Origin: Flavihumibacter stibioxidans
GTDB taxonomy: Bacteria; Bacteroidota; Bacteroidia; Chitinophagales; Chitinophagaceae
Length of the DNA stretch: 64,000 bases
Reading direction: 5' to 3'
Assembly: GCF_014332695.1 (NCBI RefSeq)
Contig: NZ_MBUA01000012.1
Coordinates: 243,858-307,857 of the forward strand
The position numbers and the translations under genes were made by a program. The notes under the pieces were generated by a model. It made no database searches and had not been told where the DNA came from. It saw only the letters and a list, made by a program, of their open reading frames with translations. Shown here in pieces: positions 1 through 7,545 of the stretch; positions within the stretch are counted from its first letter, which is position 1; each line of letters starts with the position of its first letter.

Positions 1-356
1 AGGGGGAATCCGTTGAAGAAAAGACACCAGAAATTATAGGGAGCCGGAAGGATGGCGAAAGCAAGCCATGACAACCAGGCGATACCTGTCAGTACAAGGA
101 TCAGTCTCCCCCGTCCCAGTCTTTCCATTTCAGCGATGAACCGGATGCCATAAAACTTGCTGGCCATATAGCCCATCACCTGGGTAATGACCAGTACTAT
201 TTTATAATCGAGTCCCCAAAGGGTATAACCGTTGAAAGCTGCCACATTGAAAGCTTTTCGGAAAGAGAACAGGCTGGTGTAGAGACAGAACACCACCAGG
301 GCGGCATACAATGCCTGGGACCATTCCTTACGGGTAAACCGGTTTAACTGTTGCAT
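1..356 (-). CDS. DUF5690-like membrane protein, N-terminal part (runs off left edge)
   Basis: The frame is open from an ATG at 354-356 to the window edge, giving about 118 residues. The protein begins MQQLNRFTRKEWSQALYAAL and then holds at least three hydrophobic segments separated by short basic loops (RKAF, SKFYGIRF, RLGRGR), as in the first helices of an MFS-like transporter. The FRKAFNVAAFNGYTLWGLDY stretch is what I associate with the DUF5690 family of Bacteroidota; its substrate is unknown. No -7 element of the usual type is visible just upstream. The family call is from recall of the sequence pattern; the membrane character is seen directly. The C-terminal majority lies outside the window. 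Confidence 0.7.
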   Translation of the reverse strand, partial: MQQLNRFTRKEWSQALYAALVVFCLYTSLFSFRKAFNVAAFNGYTLWGLDYKIVLVITQVMGYMASKFYGIRFIAEMERLGRGRLILVLTGIAWLSWLAFAILPAPYNFWCLFFNGFP

Positions 357-646
357 GCTTAAAGATAGGGGAAGATGGTGTGCCGGCCTTCCGCCGCAGC
401 ATCATCCTTTGTTCATCTGTATGACATTCTGGTATAAGGAAAGCATTAAGTCATTTTCAACCTGGCTGCCGGGAATAAAACAAGCCGGCGTATGGACATA
501 CACCGGCTTTAACTGCATGAGAAAAATCTTGCTCTATTGAAAACTCAACAACTGAGACACGAAGGTATATGGGCTGTGTTAAGCCACTATGACCCCGGCG
601 TTAAAGAAATATAAATTCACTGTGGGGTGTAAAACCGCACGAAAAT
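357..646. other. Intergenic region without a convincing gene
   Basis: About 290 bases between the start of the leftmost gene and the repeat array. Only short open frames occur, and none has a recognisable protein. The one structured element is the hairpin at 482-509, listed separately. I see no promoter of the TAnnTTTG type for the leftward gene. Confidence 0.5.
482..509 (-). terminator. Hairpin, possible terminator for leftward transcription
   Basis: Thirteen-base arms at 482-494 and 497-509 pair with one mismatch around a two-base loop. Read on the minus strand, the stem is followed by an interrupted T run. It could end transcripts arriving from the lipoprotein gene that stops at 854, before the next leftward gene begins at 356. 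The T run is broken, so termination is only likely. Confidence 0.4.
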
Positions 647-846
647 GTTGTCTGACGTTTGCGGTTACGGGAATGAAAGTTGTCTGACGTTTGCGACCCG
701 TGAATTCACTAATACTAAACGTCAGACAACTGCGGAAAAATTGTCTGACGTTTGCACTTACGGGAATGAAAGTTGTCTGACGTTTGCGACCCGTGAATTC
801 ACTAATACTAAACGTCAGACAACTGCGATCCTAAACGTCAGACAAC
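647..846. repeat. 93-bp tandem repeat built from GTTGTCTGACGTTTGC palindromic units
   Basis: Seven copies of a core (GTTGTCTGACGTTT) lie here. Four are on the plus strand (starting near 647, 679, 741 and 772) and three are inverted (717-730, 810-823, 833-846). Corresponding units are 93 bases apart, so the block is one 93-bp module repeated twice plus a partial third. Plus and inverted copies can fold into hairpins. The array ends eight bases before the stop codon of the lipoprotein gene. The core heptamer GTCTGAC is shared with the palindrome at 9595-9636 and with the REP-like repeats around the RAYT gene at 56.3-57.2 kb. The short frame at 645-851 is a by-product of the repeat, not a gene. 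Confidence 0.85.
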
Positions 847-853
847 TGTAAAA

Positions 854-2212
854 TCAATACGCGTTGTTCTTGGGATTGAAGCTTGCCCAACCCTGCACCC
901 AGTTGGTAGTACCGAAGGCGCCAATATAGGTTGTGGGGGTAAAGAAAGCGTCCATTCCGGTGAAGCTGGCTCCTGTCAGGGCAGGTGATCCGGCCTTGGG
1001 CAGGAAGTTGGGAGAAGTCAGGTTGAACGGATCGGTCAACTGCACATCATCACGGCTTGCCAGGGTGCGTGTACCCTCAGCTTCAGCTTTAGTTTTTACG
1101 AGATCAGCAGTGGCAAATACTGTTTCGGCACCACCGGCAACGTTATAAGGTTTTGCATACACCGCTACGATATTGTTTTTGAACTCAGACTGACCATCCT
1201 TGTAAGCCTGGGCGGTCAGGGCAGTTTCCATAGAGAAACCAGCTTTCCTGTGTCCAATCAGCAGGGAGTTGCGGAAAACAAAACGGGTTGCCTTCCTCCA
1301 ACGGTTACTGAAACCGTGGTTAGAGTTGGAACCGGTTGTATCATATGGTCCGATCAGGGTAAAGTTTGACAACTCAGGACGGGTGAACGGCTCAGAAGCA
1401 TCGCCGGCACCGTTGTTATCACACTCAATACCATTGGCCTGATCTGTATCGGCTGGCTTATCGCGCAGGGATACTGCATTCTGGATCTTACCGGTATATC
1501 CGAAGTCGAAATCGAAATCATCGTCCATGGTAGCGAAAGCAACCAGGTTCTTACAGTTAACGGTACCGCCGAAGAACTCGTAGGCATCATCACCACCATA
1601 AGAAACCTGTACGTTTTCTATAACTGTTCCGGAACCGATGCCACCCAGGGTCAGACCATTGATCTCAGATCCTGGTTCAGCTGCGATACCGGAAAACTCG
1701 ATCCTTACATAACGCAGGATACCACTGTTATCATTGGCAATAGTGCCACCGTAAGGGCGGTTCACACCACCTTCGATGATTGGTGCAGGTGAAGTGGGAC
1801 GGTTGGTAGGAGCATTACCCAGCAGGATGATTCCACCCCAGTCACCAGGAGCGCGTTCGCCCACTGCCTTACCGGATGTGAAGACGATCGGGGCATCAGC
1901 CCTGCCGTCAGCGATCAGCTTGGAACCGCGTTCGATGATCAGCGCACCCTTGTCAGCCACATCACTTTTGATGATGGTTCCGGGTTCAATGGTCAGCACC
2001 GCACCATTATTTACATACACATATCCTTTCAATGTCCAGGTACCCTTAGAGAGGGTGCGACTCTGGTCGATGGTTCCGTTCAGGACCCGGTTTGTAGCAG
2101 TGGTATCTGTTCCACCACCGCCGACGATCTCATCACCCACTTCCACCTTGATACAGGAAGTGATGGTGAAAGCACTGATAGCCACTACAGCAAATTGTTT
2201 TACCAATTTCAT
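854..2212 (-). CDS. Beta-helix-type surface lipoprotein
   Basis: A 452-residue protein with a lipoprotein signal peptide: a basic start, a hydrophobic stretch and a lipobox ending at Cys20 (TITSC). The mature part has glycine-rich, regularly repeating strand segments (VLTIEPGTIIKSD, GALIIERGSKL, GDWGGIILLG), as in right-handed beta-helix proteins. It ends with the NWVQGWASFNPKN pattern common to a Bacteroidota family of unknown function. No catalytic motif is recognised. It lies 49 bases downstream of a TonB-dependent receptor gene in the same direction, so the two are probably co-transcribed and act together at the outer membrane. The phosphate-type operator before the receptor suggests a role under phosphate limitation; that is inference. 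Confidence 0.75.
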   Translation of the reverse strand: MKLVKQFAVVAISAFTITSCIKVEVGDEIVGGGGTDTTATNRVLNGTIDQSRTLSKGTWTLKGYVYVNNGAVLTIEPGTIIKSDVADKGALIIERGSKLIADGRADAPIVFTSGKAVGERAPGDWGGIILLGNAPTNRPTSPAPIIEGGVNRPYGGTIANDNSGILRYVRIEFSGIAAEPGSEINGLTLGGIGSGTVIENVQVSYGGDDAYEFFGGTVNCKNLVAFATMDDDFDFDFGYTGKIQNAVSLRDKPADTDQANGIECDNNGAGDASEPFTRPELSNFTLIGPYDTTGSNSNHGFSNRWRKATRFVFRNSLLIGHRKAGFSMETALTAQAYKDGQSEFKNNIVAVYAKPYNVAGGAETVFATADLVKTKAEAEGTRTLASRDDVQLTDPFNLTSPNFLPKAGSPALTGASFTGMDAFFTPTTYIGAFGTTNWVQGWASFNPKNNAY

Positions 2213-2261
2213 TTTATTAAGTTTAAAATTTTTGATGTTTAATTATTGTTGGCAGTTATGG

Positions 2262-5045
2262 TTATTTTCTCAAATCAAAATCATAGGTGAAGCCAATGGA
2301 AATGGTGGTACCCGGACTGTAAGAACTGAACATCCTGTCACCGGAAGTATATTCCTTGCTGCCACCTACATTCTCATACAGGTAGATTTTGTTGTTCAGG
2401 ATGTCTGAGAAGGTAAGCTTCAACTCCCCCTTCTTCTGCATTACCTTCTTTGATAACTGGAAGTCGAGCAGGTTACGCGGACGTTCGTAAATATCCGGGA
2501 ACTCAGAGTTACCTACCAACGCGAGACGAGGACCAATCTTATTGTACAACAATGTCATATTGAACAGCTTGTCGGAAGTGTACTGGATACCCGCATTGAT
2601 CAGGTAGGGCGACTGGCCCTGGATCGGGCGGTTGGAGTTTACCGGCTGGCCAGATACTTCATCGGGGAAGCTCACGTCTGAAAACAGGTAGGTGAAGTTT
2701 CCGAAAGCAGTAACATTGTTGAGGAACTTGCTGTTCTTGTTCAGGAAATCGAGATTTTTACGAATCTCCAGTTCCGCTCCATAGGTTTCTGCAGTGCCGG
2801 CGTTCTGGTAGAAATACAAACGGCGGTCAGAGTTGGATCCCGGGTCAAGACGGAATTCGATGGGGTTCTTGAATTGCTTGTAGAACGCACCTACTGTAAA
2901 GGTTTCACCTGCTGCCGGATACAATTCGTAGCGGAGATCCAGGTTCAGTATCTTGGTGCGCTTGAGGTCCGGCTTTCCTGAAATTCCGTAATTGGCTTCA
3001 TAGTCATAGAATCCGAAAGGAGCAATTTCACGGAATTCAGGGCGGGCTACCGTCTGGAATGCTGCGAACCTGATATTGTTCTTGTTATTAATAGAATATG
3101 TAAGGTTCAGGGAAGGAAGGAAGTCCCAGGTCTCCGTATGGATATTCACCCGCTTGGCAGTCAGGTCTTTGGTGGTCAGGAATTGCTCAAACAATTCAAC
3201 CCTAGCACCCCAAACCAGGCGGATCGCATCACTCAGTTTATTGTCAAACATAGCAAAGCCGGAGCTGATGGCCGATACACCAAAGTACTTGTCCTGGTTG
3301 TTGGTCATCTCATCCATTACGAAACCATTCTGTGAAATGTTTTCGGTACGGAAAATCTTGTCATATCCCTCATATACCAGTTCTTCATCAAAATTGGCAA
3401 AAGAGGTTTCTACATAACGGAAGAGGCGTGATTTGAAATCCCTGAATCGTACAATGGTAGAACCACCCAATTTAAAGTTCTGCTTCTCACTGAACATTTT
3501 AAAGGGAATAGTGAGCGCAGCGGAAGCACTAACGGTATGATCCTTCAGGTCAGACCAGAAGCGACGCGTATCATCGGTATCGATCTGGTAGCTGCCACCT
3601 TCCGCACGTGCATACTGCTGGGTGCGCAGGTCTGGCTGTGAACGTGTAACCAGTGAATATCCCGTATTCCACCTGAATTTCATATCAGCCAGGTTCAGCT
3701 GGTGTTCACCCTCCAGCTGGCCGCTGTAAAAGCTGCGCTGGTTCATGAATGAAGAATAGAATTTGATGTCCTGGTTACGGTTGGTATTGAAACCTTCCCT
3801 GGTAAAGTAGTTATCGTCGTAAAACTGGTTGAAGATATTCTTGAAGGAAATCTTGTTCCTGCGCTGTGAATAGGTGATGTTGATCAAAGCACCAAGGTTA
3901 CTCTGGTAGCGGTTCTGCTTGTCCAGGAAACTAAAGATGGGCTGCCCGTCTGTCTGTGAGAAGGCCCTTTCCACATCGTATTTTAACATCGCCTTACGAT
4001 ACATCGCAGAAGCGATGAATCCAAGTTTCGCATCATTTTTAAGTACGCGGGAAGAACCGTATGCCAGGTTATAGGTCTGGATGGGAAGGGCAGTTGTGTT
4101 TTTCTGGGCATACACATCATTGCTGAACAAACGGGAATATTCCAGTCGCTTCTCTGTTGTGGATGTACGGTATTCCTGTGCAGATGCGGGGAAACCATTC
4201 GGGAACTTGCGTTTGCCGTCATCGAATCCCAGCCAGTCGGTAGAGGAGCGCTCATTGCTGGTAAAATCCTTGAACGTAGAAACAGTATTGAAACCAAACT
4301 GAATACCAAGGGAAAGAAAATCCCTGGACGGCACGTCTTTGGTTTGCACCTGGATCAGGCCACCCGCAAATTCACCGGTCAGCTCGGGAGTCGCAGTCTT
4401 GTTGATGATGATGTTATCAATCATGTTGGCAGGAATCACATCAAACGAGAATGCCTTACGGTCAGGCTCAGACGAAGGAAGCTGCGTGTTATTGATGAAG
4501 GCGGCATTGTAACGATCGCTCAGACCACGTACAATTACAAACTTGTTATCCTGGATGGAAGCACCACTCACACGCTTCAATACTTCACCGGTGGTACGGT
4601 CTGGGGTACGACGGATCAGATCGGCTGCGATACCGCTGGAAACAGCAGTGTTATTCCTTTGCAGGTTGATCAGCGCACTGGTTGTTTCCTTGCGAACAGA
4701 TGTCCTTACAACCACTTCACCCAGCTCTGATTTGGTTTCCAGTACAATGGAAACAGTATTGTCAATGCCTGCTTTCACTTCCACTTCTTCCAGAGACTTG
4801 GTATTATAACCGGCACTGGAAATCCTGATGGTATATTTCTTTCCTACTTCAAGGACAAATGAGAAACGACCTTCCACATCGGCCGCTGCCCTGCGCTCGG
4901 TTCCTTCAATGATCACAGTGGCACCGGGTACGGCTTCGTTACGGGTATTAATTACCTTACCACTGAGTTTGGCTGTTGACTGTGCGGCAACATGCAGGCT
5001 TGTAACCAGCACGACCATCAACAGTAAGAGTATCTTTTTGCTCAC
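2262..5045 (-). CDS. TonB-dependent receptor with carboxypeptidase-like N-terminal domain
   Basis: A 927-residue outer-membrane receptor. Residues 1-22 form a signal peptide ending AAQ. About residues 25-105 are a CarboxypepD_reg-like beta-sandwich (KLSGKVINTRNEAVPGATV). A TonB plug follows (RRTPDRTTGEVLKRVSGASI, then FVIVRGLSDRYNAAFINN), and the rest is a beta-barrel ending in FTYDFDLRK. Such receptors bring scarce ligands into the periplasm with TonB-ExbBD energy. The ligand cannot be read from the sequence. The gene heads a two-gene unit with the beta-helix lipoprotein. Its promoter has a -7 element (5069-5076) and an 11-bp-phased TAACA array (5086-5147). With a porin and PiT genes nearby, this suggests a phosphate- or organophosphate-related ligand. 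Confidence 0.9.
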   Translation of the reverse strand: MSKKILLLLMVVLVTSLHVAAQSTAKLSGKVINTRNEAVPGATVIIEGTERRAAADVEGRFSFVLEVGKKYTIRISSAGYNTKSLEEVEVKAGIDNTVSIVLETKSELGEVVVRTSVRKETTSALINLQRNNTAVSSGIAADLIRRTPDRTTGEVLKRVSGASIQDNKFVIVRGLSDRYNAAFINNTQLPSSEPDRKAFSFDVIPANMIDNIIINKTATPELTGEFAGGLIQVQTKDVPSRDFLSLGIQFGFNTVSTFKDFTSNERSSTDWLGFDDGKRKFPNGFPASAQEYRTSTTEKRLEYSRLFSNDVYAQKNTTALPIQTYNLAYGSSRVLKNDAKLGFIASAMYRKAMLKYDVERAFSQTDGQPIFSFLDKQNRYQSNLGALINITYSQRRNKISFKNIFNQFYDDNYFTREGFNTNRNQDIKFYSSFMNQRSFYSGQLEGEHQLNLADMKFRWNTGYSLVTRSQPDLRTQQYARAEGGSYQIDTDDTRRFWSDLKDHTVSASAALTIPFKMFSEKQNFKLGGSTIVRFRDFKSRLFRYVETSFANFDEELVYEGYDKIFRTENISQNGFVMDEMTNNQDKYFGVSAISSGFAMFDNKLSDAIRLVWGARVELFEQFLTTKDLTAKRVNIHTETWDFLPSLNLTYSINNKNNIRFAAFQTVARPEFREIAPFGFYDYEANYGISGKPDLKRTKILNLDLRYELYPAAGETFTVGAFYKQFKNPIEFRLDPGSNSDRRLYFYQNAGTAETYGAELEIRKNLDFLNKNSKFLNNVTAFGNFTYLFSDVSFPDEVSGQPVNSNRPIQGQSPYLINAGIQYTSDKLFNMTLLYNKIGPRLALVGNSEFPDIYERPRNLLDFQLSKKVMQKKGELKLTFSDILNNKIYLYENVGGSKEYTSGDRMFSSYSPGTTISIGFTYDFDLRK

Positions 5046-5068
5046 AACAAACGGGGTTTATTTGAGCG

Positions 5069-5076
5069 CAAAAGTA
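5069..5076 (-). promoter_or_regulatory. -7 promoter element of the TonB receptor operon
   Basis: On the minus strand this reads TACTTTTG, an exact match to the Bacteroidota -7 consensus TAnnTTTG. Transcription would begin near 5062, giving a leader of about 17 bases before the ATG at 5045. Confidence 0.55.
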
Positions 5077-5085
5077 GAATGGCAA

Positions 5086-5147
5086 TGTTACCGTGCTGTT
5101 AGCACAGAGTTAACGAATTGTGTCCCCAGTATTAACGAATTGTTACC
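5086..5147 (-). promoter_or_regulatory. PHO-box-like array: six heptamers GnTAACA at exact 11-bp spacing
   Basis: Read on the coding (minus) strand, heptamers start every 11 bases: GGTAACA (5141-5147), GTTAATA (5130-5136), a weak GGACACA (5119-5125), GTTAACT (5108-5114), GCTAACA (5097-5103) and GGTAACA (5086-5092). Direct repeats with an 11-bp period upstream of and overlapping the -33 region are the layout of PHO boxes bound by PhoB/PhoP-type response regulators, and TTAACA is the hexamer known from Bacillus PhoP. Six units would fit several regulator dimers. The positions and phase are seen directly; the identity of the regulator is inference from layout and from the neighbouring phosphate genes. 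Confidence 0.6.
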
Positions 5148-5362
5148 AGATGTTTTCAATTGAAATTGCCTGCATCTTATTCTGTTGTTTTTCAGCTATT
5201 TACCAAGTAAGACCGACATTTTCTTAAATAATCGCATCAAACACAATGTTACCAAATTTGAAATGGCTTCCTGCCCATGTCCGGTATTTGTCCGGCTGCT
5301 GTCAGAATATTGTCGCCCTCCGGTACAGCCCGATTTTATCCAATTTTTTCGAAATCGGCTGG

Positions 5363-6658
5363 TTAAAACCGGTATTGCAACCTGGCGGTTAACACATTGT
5401 CTTTTTTGTCTGAAGTATACCCATCCAGGGCCGTGGTTTCATTTCTTACCAGGTCATACCACAAAACAAATTTCAGGTTATCATTCAGGTAATGCAGATA
5501 ACCAAATCCCCAGGTATCGTGCCTGACATCCGCCACATGAAAATTGCCGGTTAGTTTTTGTATTTCCTTTCCGCTAACCCTGGTATTCGGATCATACCAG
5601 TCATATTTTACGGCCAGCTGGTGTTTGCCGATCGCATGCAGTAAATAAAAATAAGCTCCGTCAAACTTCCTGATATATAAAGGATCAGCGGTTAAAGTCC
5701 CGGGCGTTTCTGTGGTATTAGCCTGGGCTGTTTGTGTGCCCCGCCAGTACTCAGCCCGTAAAATGGTTTTGCTTTTTGGATGCGTAAACGTCCATTGCAT
5801 ATCGGCACCGTAATATTTCCTGGGCGCTTTGTTTCCAATATTGGCTGCATTTGAATCCGCCTCAAAATAAGAAAGCCCGTTTTTCTCTACCATATTATAT
5901 AGGTACCTGGAATTCTGCTGCAACCCGCCATTCAGGTAGGATACGGCAGCAGACATCCTTATTCCGGTTGCTATTTTCAGCGGTTTAAACCCGGCCCTTG
6001 CAATGAAATCCTTGTAGGAATCATATTCGGAGGGTCCTGAAAGTCCCTGGCCATTGAACACACCTGCGTCAATCTTCAGCCATTTCAATCTATTATTCCG
6101 GTTCCTCGGTTCAATCGTCATCATTACCCCAAGGTCGCGCTCCGTTTTCATCAGAATCTGCGACATACGGCCCCTTTCAGGCGATTCCCGGTCGGAAGAA
6201 GACAGGTTCACCTCATATCCGAAGGGGCGGGCAAACATTCCACTGGTGAAAGAAAATATATGCCACTTATTCTCAAAGACCCTGCCCCAGAAATCGCGGA
6301 TATTCACCCCCCTTTCAGTACCGTCAAACTGGAAAGCAAATTGAAAGGACACTTCATCATGCTGATTAAACCTGGCATAATCAAACCGGATACGCCCCCT
6401 GCGAAGGGTAAACCGGTTGTCGACTTTCTCAGGAAAAGACGGTCCGGCATAGGTTGGCGCCCCTTTTTCACTTATCACCTGAAACTGTGGTTGCATATAA
6501 CCACTGATTCTCAGGTAATTAAACTTCTGGTAAAGGCCAAGCATGTCCTTCCCCATTTCCTTGGTGGTATCCACCATATCCATCAGTAACTGGGCCTTAA
6601 CCGGGGTAGCAATTAAAAAGGAAGCAGAAAAAAATATAAGTATAATCAGTCTTTTCAT
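5363..6658 (-). CDS. Porin of the phosphate-selective OprO/OprP family
   Basis: A 431-residue outer-membrane protein with a signal peptide ending VKAQ at about residue 23. The body alternates short amphipathic strands (SFQFAFQFDGTERG, LKFVLWYDLVRNET) and ends in the aromatic-terminated strand LTARLQYRF, typical of trimeric porins. The segment RRGRIRFDYARFNQHDEVSFQF is the pattern of the OprO/OprP porin family. It is transcribed away from the DUF47-PiT pair, with a shared 231-base gap, so outer- and inner-membrane phosphate passage are encoded back to back. Some family members pass other anions, so the phosphate role rests mainly on context. Confidence 0.8.
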   Translation of the reverse strand: MKRLIILIFFSASFLIATPVKAQLLMDMVDTTKEMGKDMLGLYQKFNYLRISGYMQPQFQVISEKGAPTYAGPSFPEKVDNRFTLRRGRIRFDYARFNQHDEVSFQFAFQFDGTERGVNIRDFWGRVFENKWHIFSFTSGMFARPFGYEVNLSSSDRESPERGRMSQILMKTERDLGVMMTIEPRNRNNRLKWLKIDAGVFNGQGLSGPSEYDSYKDFIARAGFKPLKIATGIRMSAAVSYLNGGLQQNSRYLYNMVEKNGLSYFEADSNAANIGNKAPRKYYGADMQWTFTHPKSKTILRAEYWRGTQTAQANTTETPGTLTADPLYIRKFDGAYFYLLHAIGKHQLAVKYDWYDPNTRVSGKEIQKLTGNFHVADVRHDTWGFGYLHYLNDNLKFVLWYDLVRNETTALDGYTSDKKDNVLTARLQYRF

Positions 6659-6692
6659 GAACGGCCGCTTAACAATAACTTAATATAGCCTG

Positions 6693-6700
6693 CAAAGGTA
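6693..6700 (-). promoter_or_regulatory. -7 promoter element of the porin gene
   Basis: The minus strand reads TACCTTTG, matching TAnnTTTG, about 35 bases before the porin ATG. Between it and the start codon lie TTAACA (6669-6674) and TTAATA (6680-6685), 11 bases apart on the plus strand. They resemble a two-unit PHO half-site but point away from the porin. Confidence 0.5.
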
Positions 6701-6867
6701 AGCGCTATTTCAGGAAGGGATTCCTGGTTTAGGGGGGTAAAAAACAATTCCGCCAACCATTCCCCCTTGCGAATATTCCATTTTGTTGTGCACTAAAACA
6801 GGCAAGCCCCTCCATGTTAAGAAATTATTACCAAAGTTCAGAAAACCATGCACTAGGTGAAACAACC

Positions 6868-6875
6868 TATTTTTG
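6868..6875 (+). promoter_or_regulatory. -7 promoter element of the DUF47-PiT operon
   Basis: TATTTTTG matches TAnnTTTG exactly and lies 14 bases before the ATG at 6890, implying a very short leader. This favours the ATG at 6890 over the upstream in-frame GTG at 6857, which would lie upstream of the transcript start. Two hexamers, TTAAGA (6817-6822) and TTACCA (6828-6833), are 11 bases apart upstream and may be a weak two-unit PHO box. Confidence 0.5.
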
Positions 6876-6889
6876 CGCAAAATTTAGTT

Positions 6890-7537
6890 ATGTCACTGTC
6901 CTCCATTCTCAAACTGTTTACCCCGAAGGATAAAGTTTTTTACTCCCTCTTTGAAGAAGTAGCCAACACTGTAGCCAAAATGGGGAAACTGATGAAAGAT
7001 GTGGTGAGCGAAAACGACTTCGACAAGCGCGCCACCCTGATCGCCAAAATGGAGGACCTCGAACACGTGAACGACGATCTCACCCACAAGATATTTACTG
7101 AACTGGGGCGCAACTTCATCACTCCATTTGACCGCGAGGACATCCACTACCTTGCAACTGCCCTGGATGATATCTGTGATTATATCTTCGCGTCCGCAAA
7201 AAAAATCAACTTTTACAAGGTGAACCCGAATGATCCGGGCATCCAGAAAATGGCAGACCTGATTGAACAGGGTGCCGAGCATATTAAAAGCGCAGTGATT
7301 GAACTTCGCAACATGAAGAACATGCGCCAGATCACCGATGCCCTGGTAAAAGTGAACAGCATCGAAAACCAGGCAGATGATATTTTCGACCTCAGCATCG
7401 ATCGACTGTTTGAAACAGAACCCGATGCCAAGGAAGTAATCAAGAAACGCGAGATCTACCAGGTGATGGAGATCGTTACCGACAAATGCGAAGACGCAGC
7501 AAATGTGATCGAAAGCATTATTATTAAGTACGCATAA
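6890..7537 (+). CDS. DUF47 family PhoU-like phosphate transport regulator
   Basis: A 215-residue cytoplasmic, all-helical protein from the ATG at 6890 (MSLSSILKLFTPKDKVFYSL). DUF47 proteins are relatives of PhoU that pair with PiT transporters and are thought to control their activity. The family patterns are visible: FFTPKDKVFYSLFEE-like start, ITPFDREDIHYLATALDDICDY, and a C-terminal KREIYQVMEIVTDKCEDAANV with acidic metal-binding positions. The stop is eight bases before the PiT gene, a tight two-gene operon. An upstream GTG at 6857 would add 11 residues but overlaps the promoter. Length and motifs fit the family closely. Confidence 0.9.
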   Translation: MSLSSILKLFTPKDKVFYSLFEEVANTVAKMGKLMKDVVSENDFDKRATLIAKMEDLEHVNDDLTHKIFTELGRNFITPFDREDIHYLATALDDICDYIFASAKKINFYKVNPNDPGIQKMADLIEQGAEHIKSAVIELRNMKNMRQITDALVKVNSIENQADDIFDLSIDRLFETEPDAKEVIKKREIYQVMEIVTDKCEDAANVIESIIIKYA

Positions 7538-7545
7538 CCCCACCC

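Larger units (their letters stand above)
5046..5362. other. Promoter and operator region between TonB receptor and porin
   Basis: About 317 bases without a gene. The left part carries the promoter and the phased repeat array of the TonB receptor gene. From about 5160 to 5362, downstream of the porin stop, I see no clear terminator or gene. Confidence 0.5.

Noticed and set aside
355-540. A 61-residue plus-strand frame in the leftmost gap
   Set aside because: Covers a hairpin and has no signal, domain or promoter.
647-846. Possible CRISPR array
   Set aside because: Repeat units are in both orientations and the whole 93-bp block is duplicated, spacers included. No cas genes are nearby.
645-851. 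A 68-residue open frame over the repeat array
   Set aside because: Its sequence is simply the translated 93-bp repeat, with two near-identical halves. Nothing suggests a protein.
6857-6889. GTG start giving an 11-residue longer DUF47 protein
   Set aside because: It lies upstream of the predicted transcription start and inside the -7 element.
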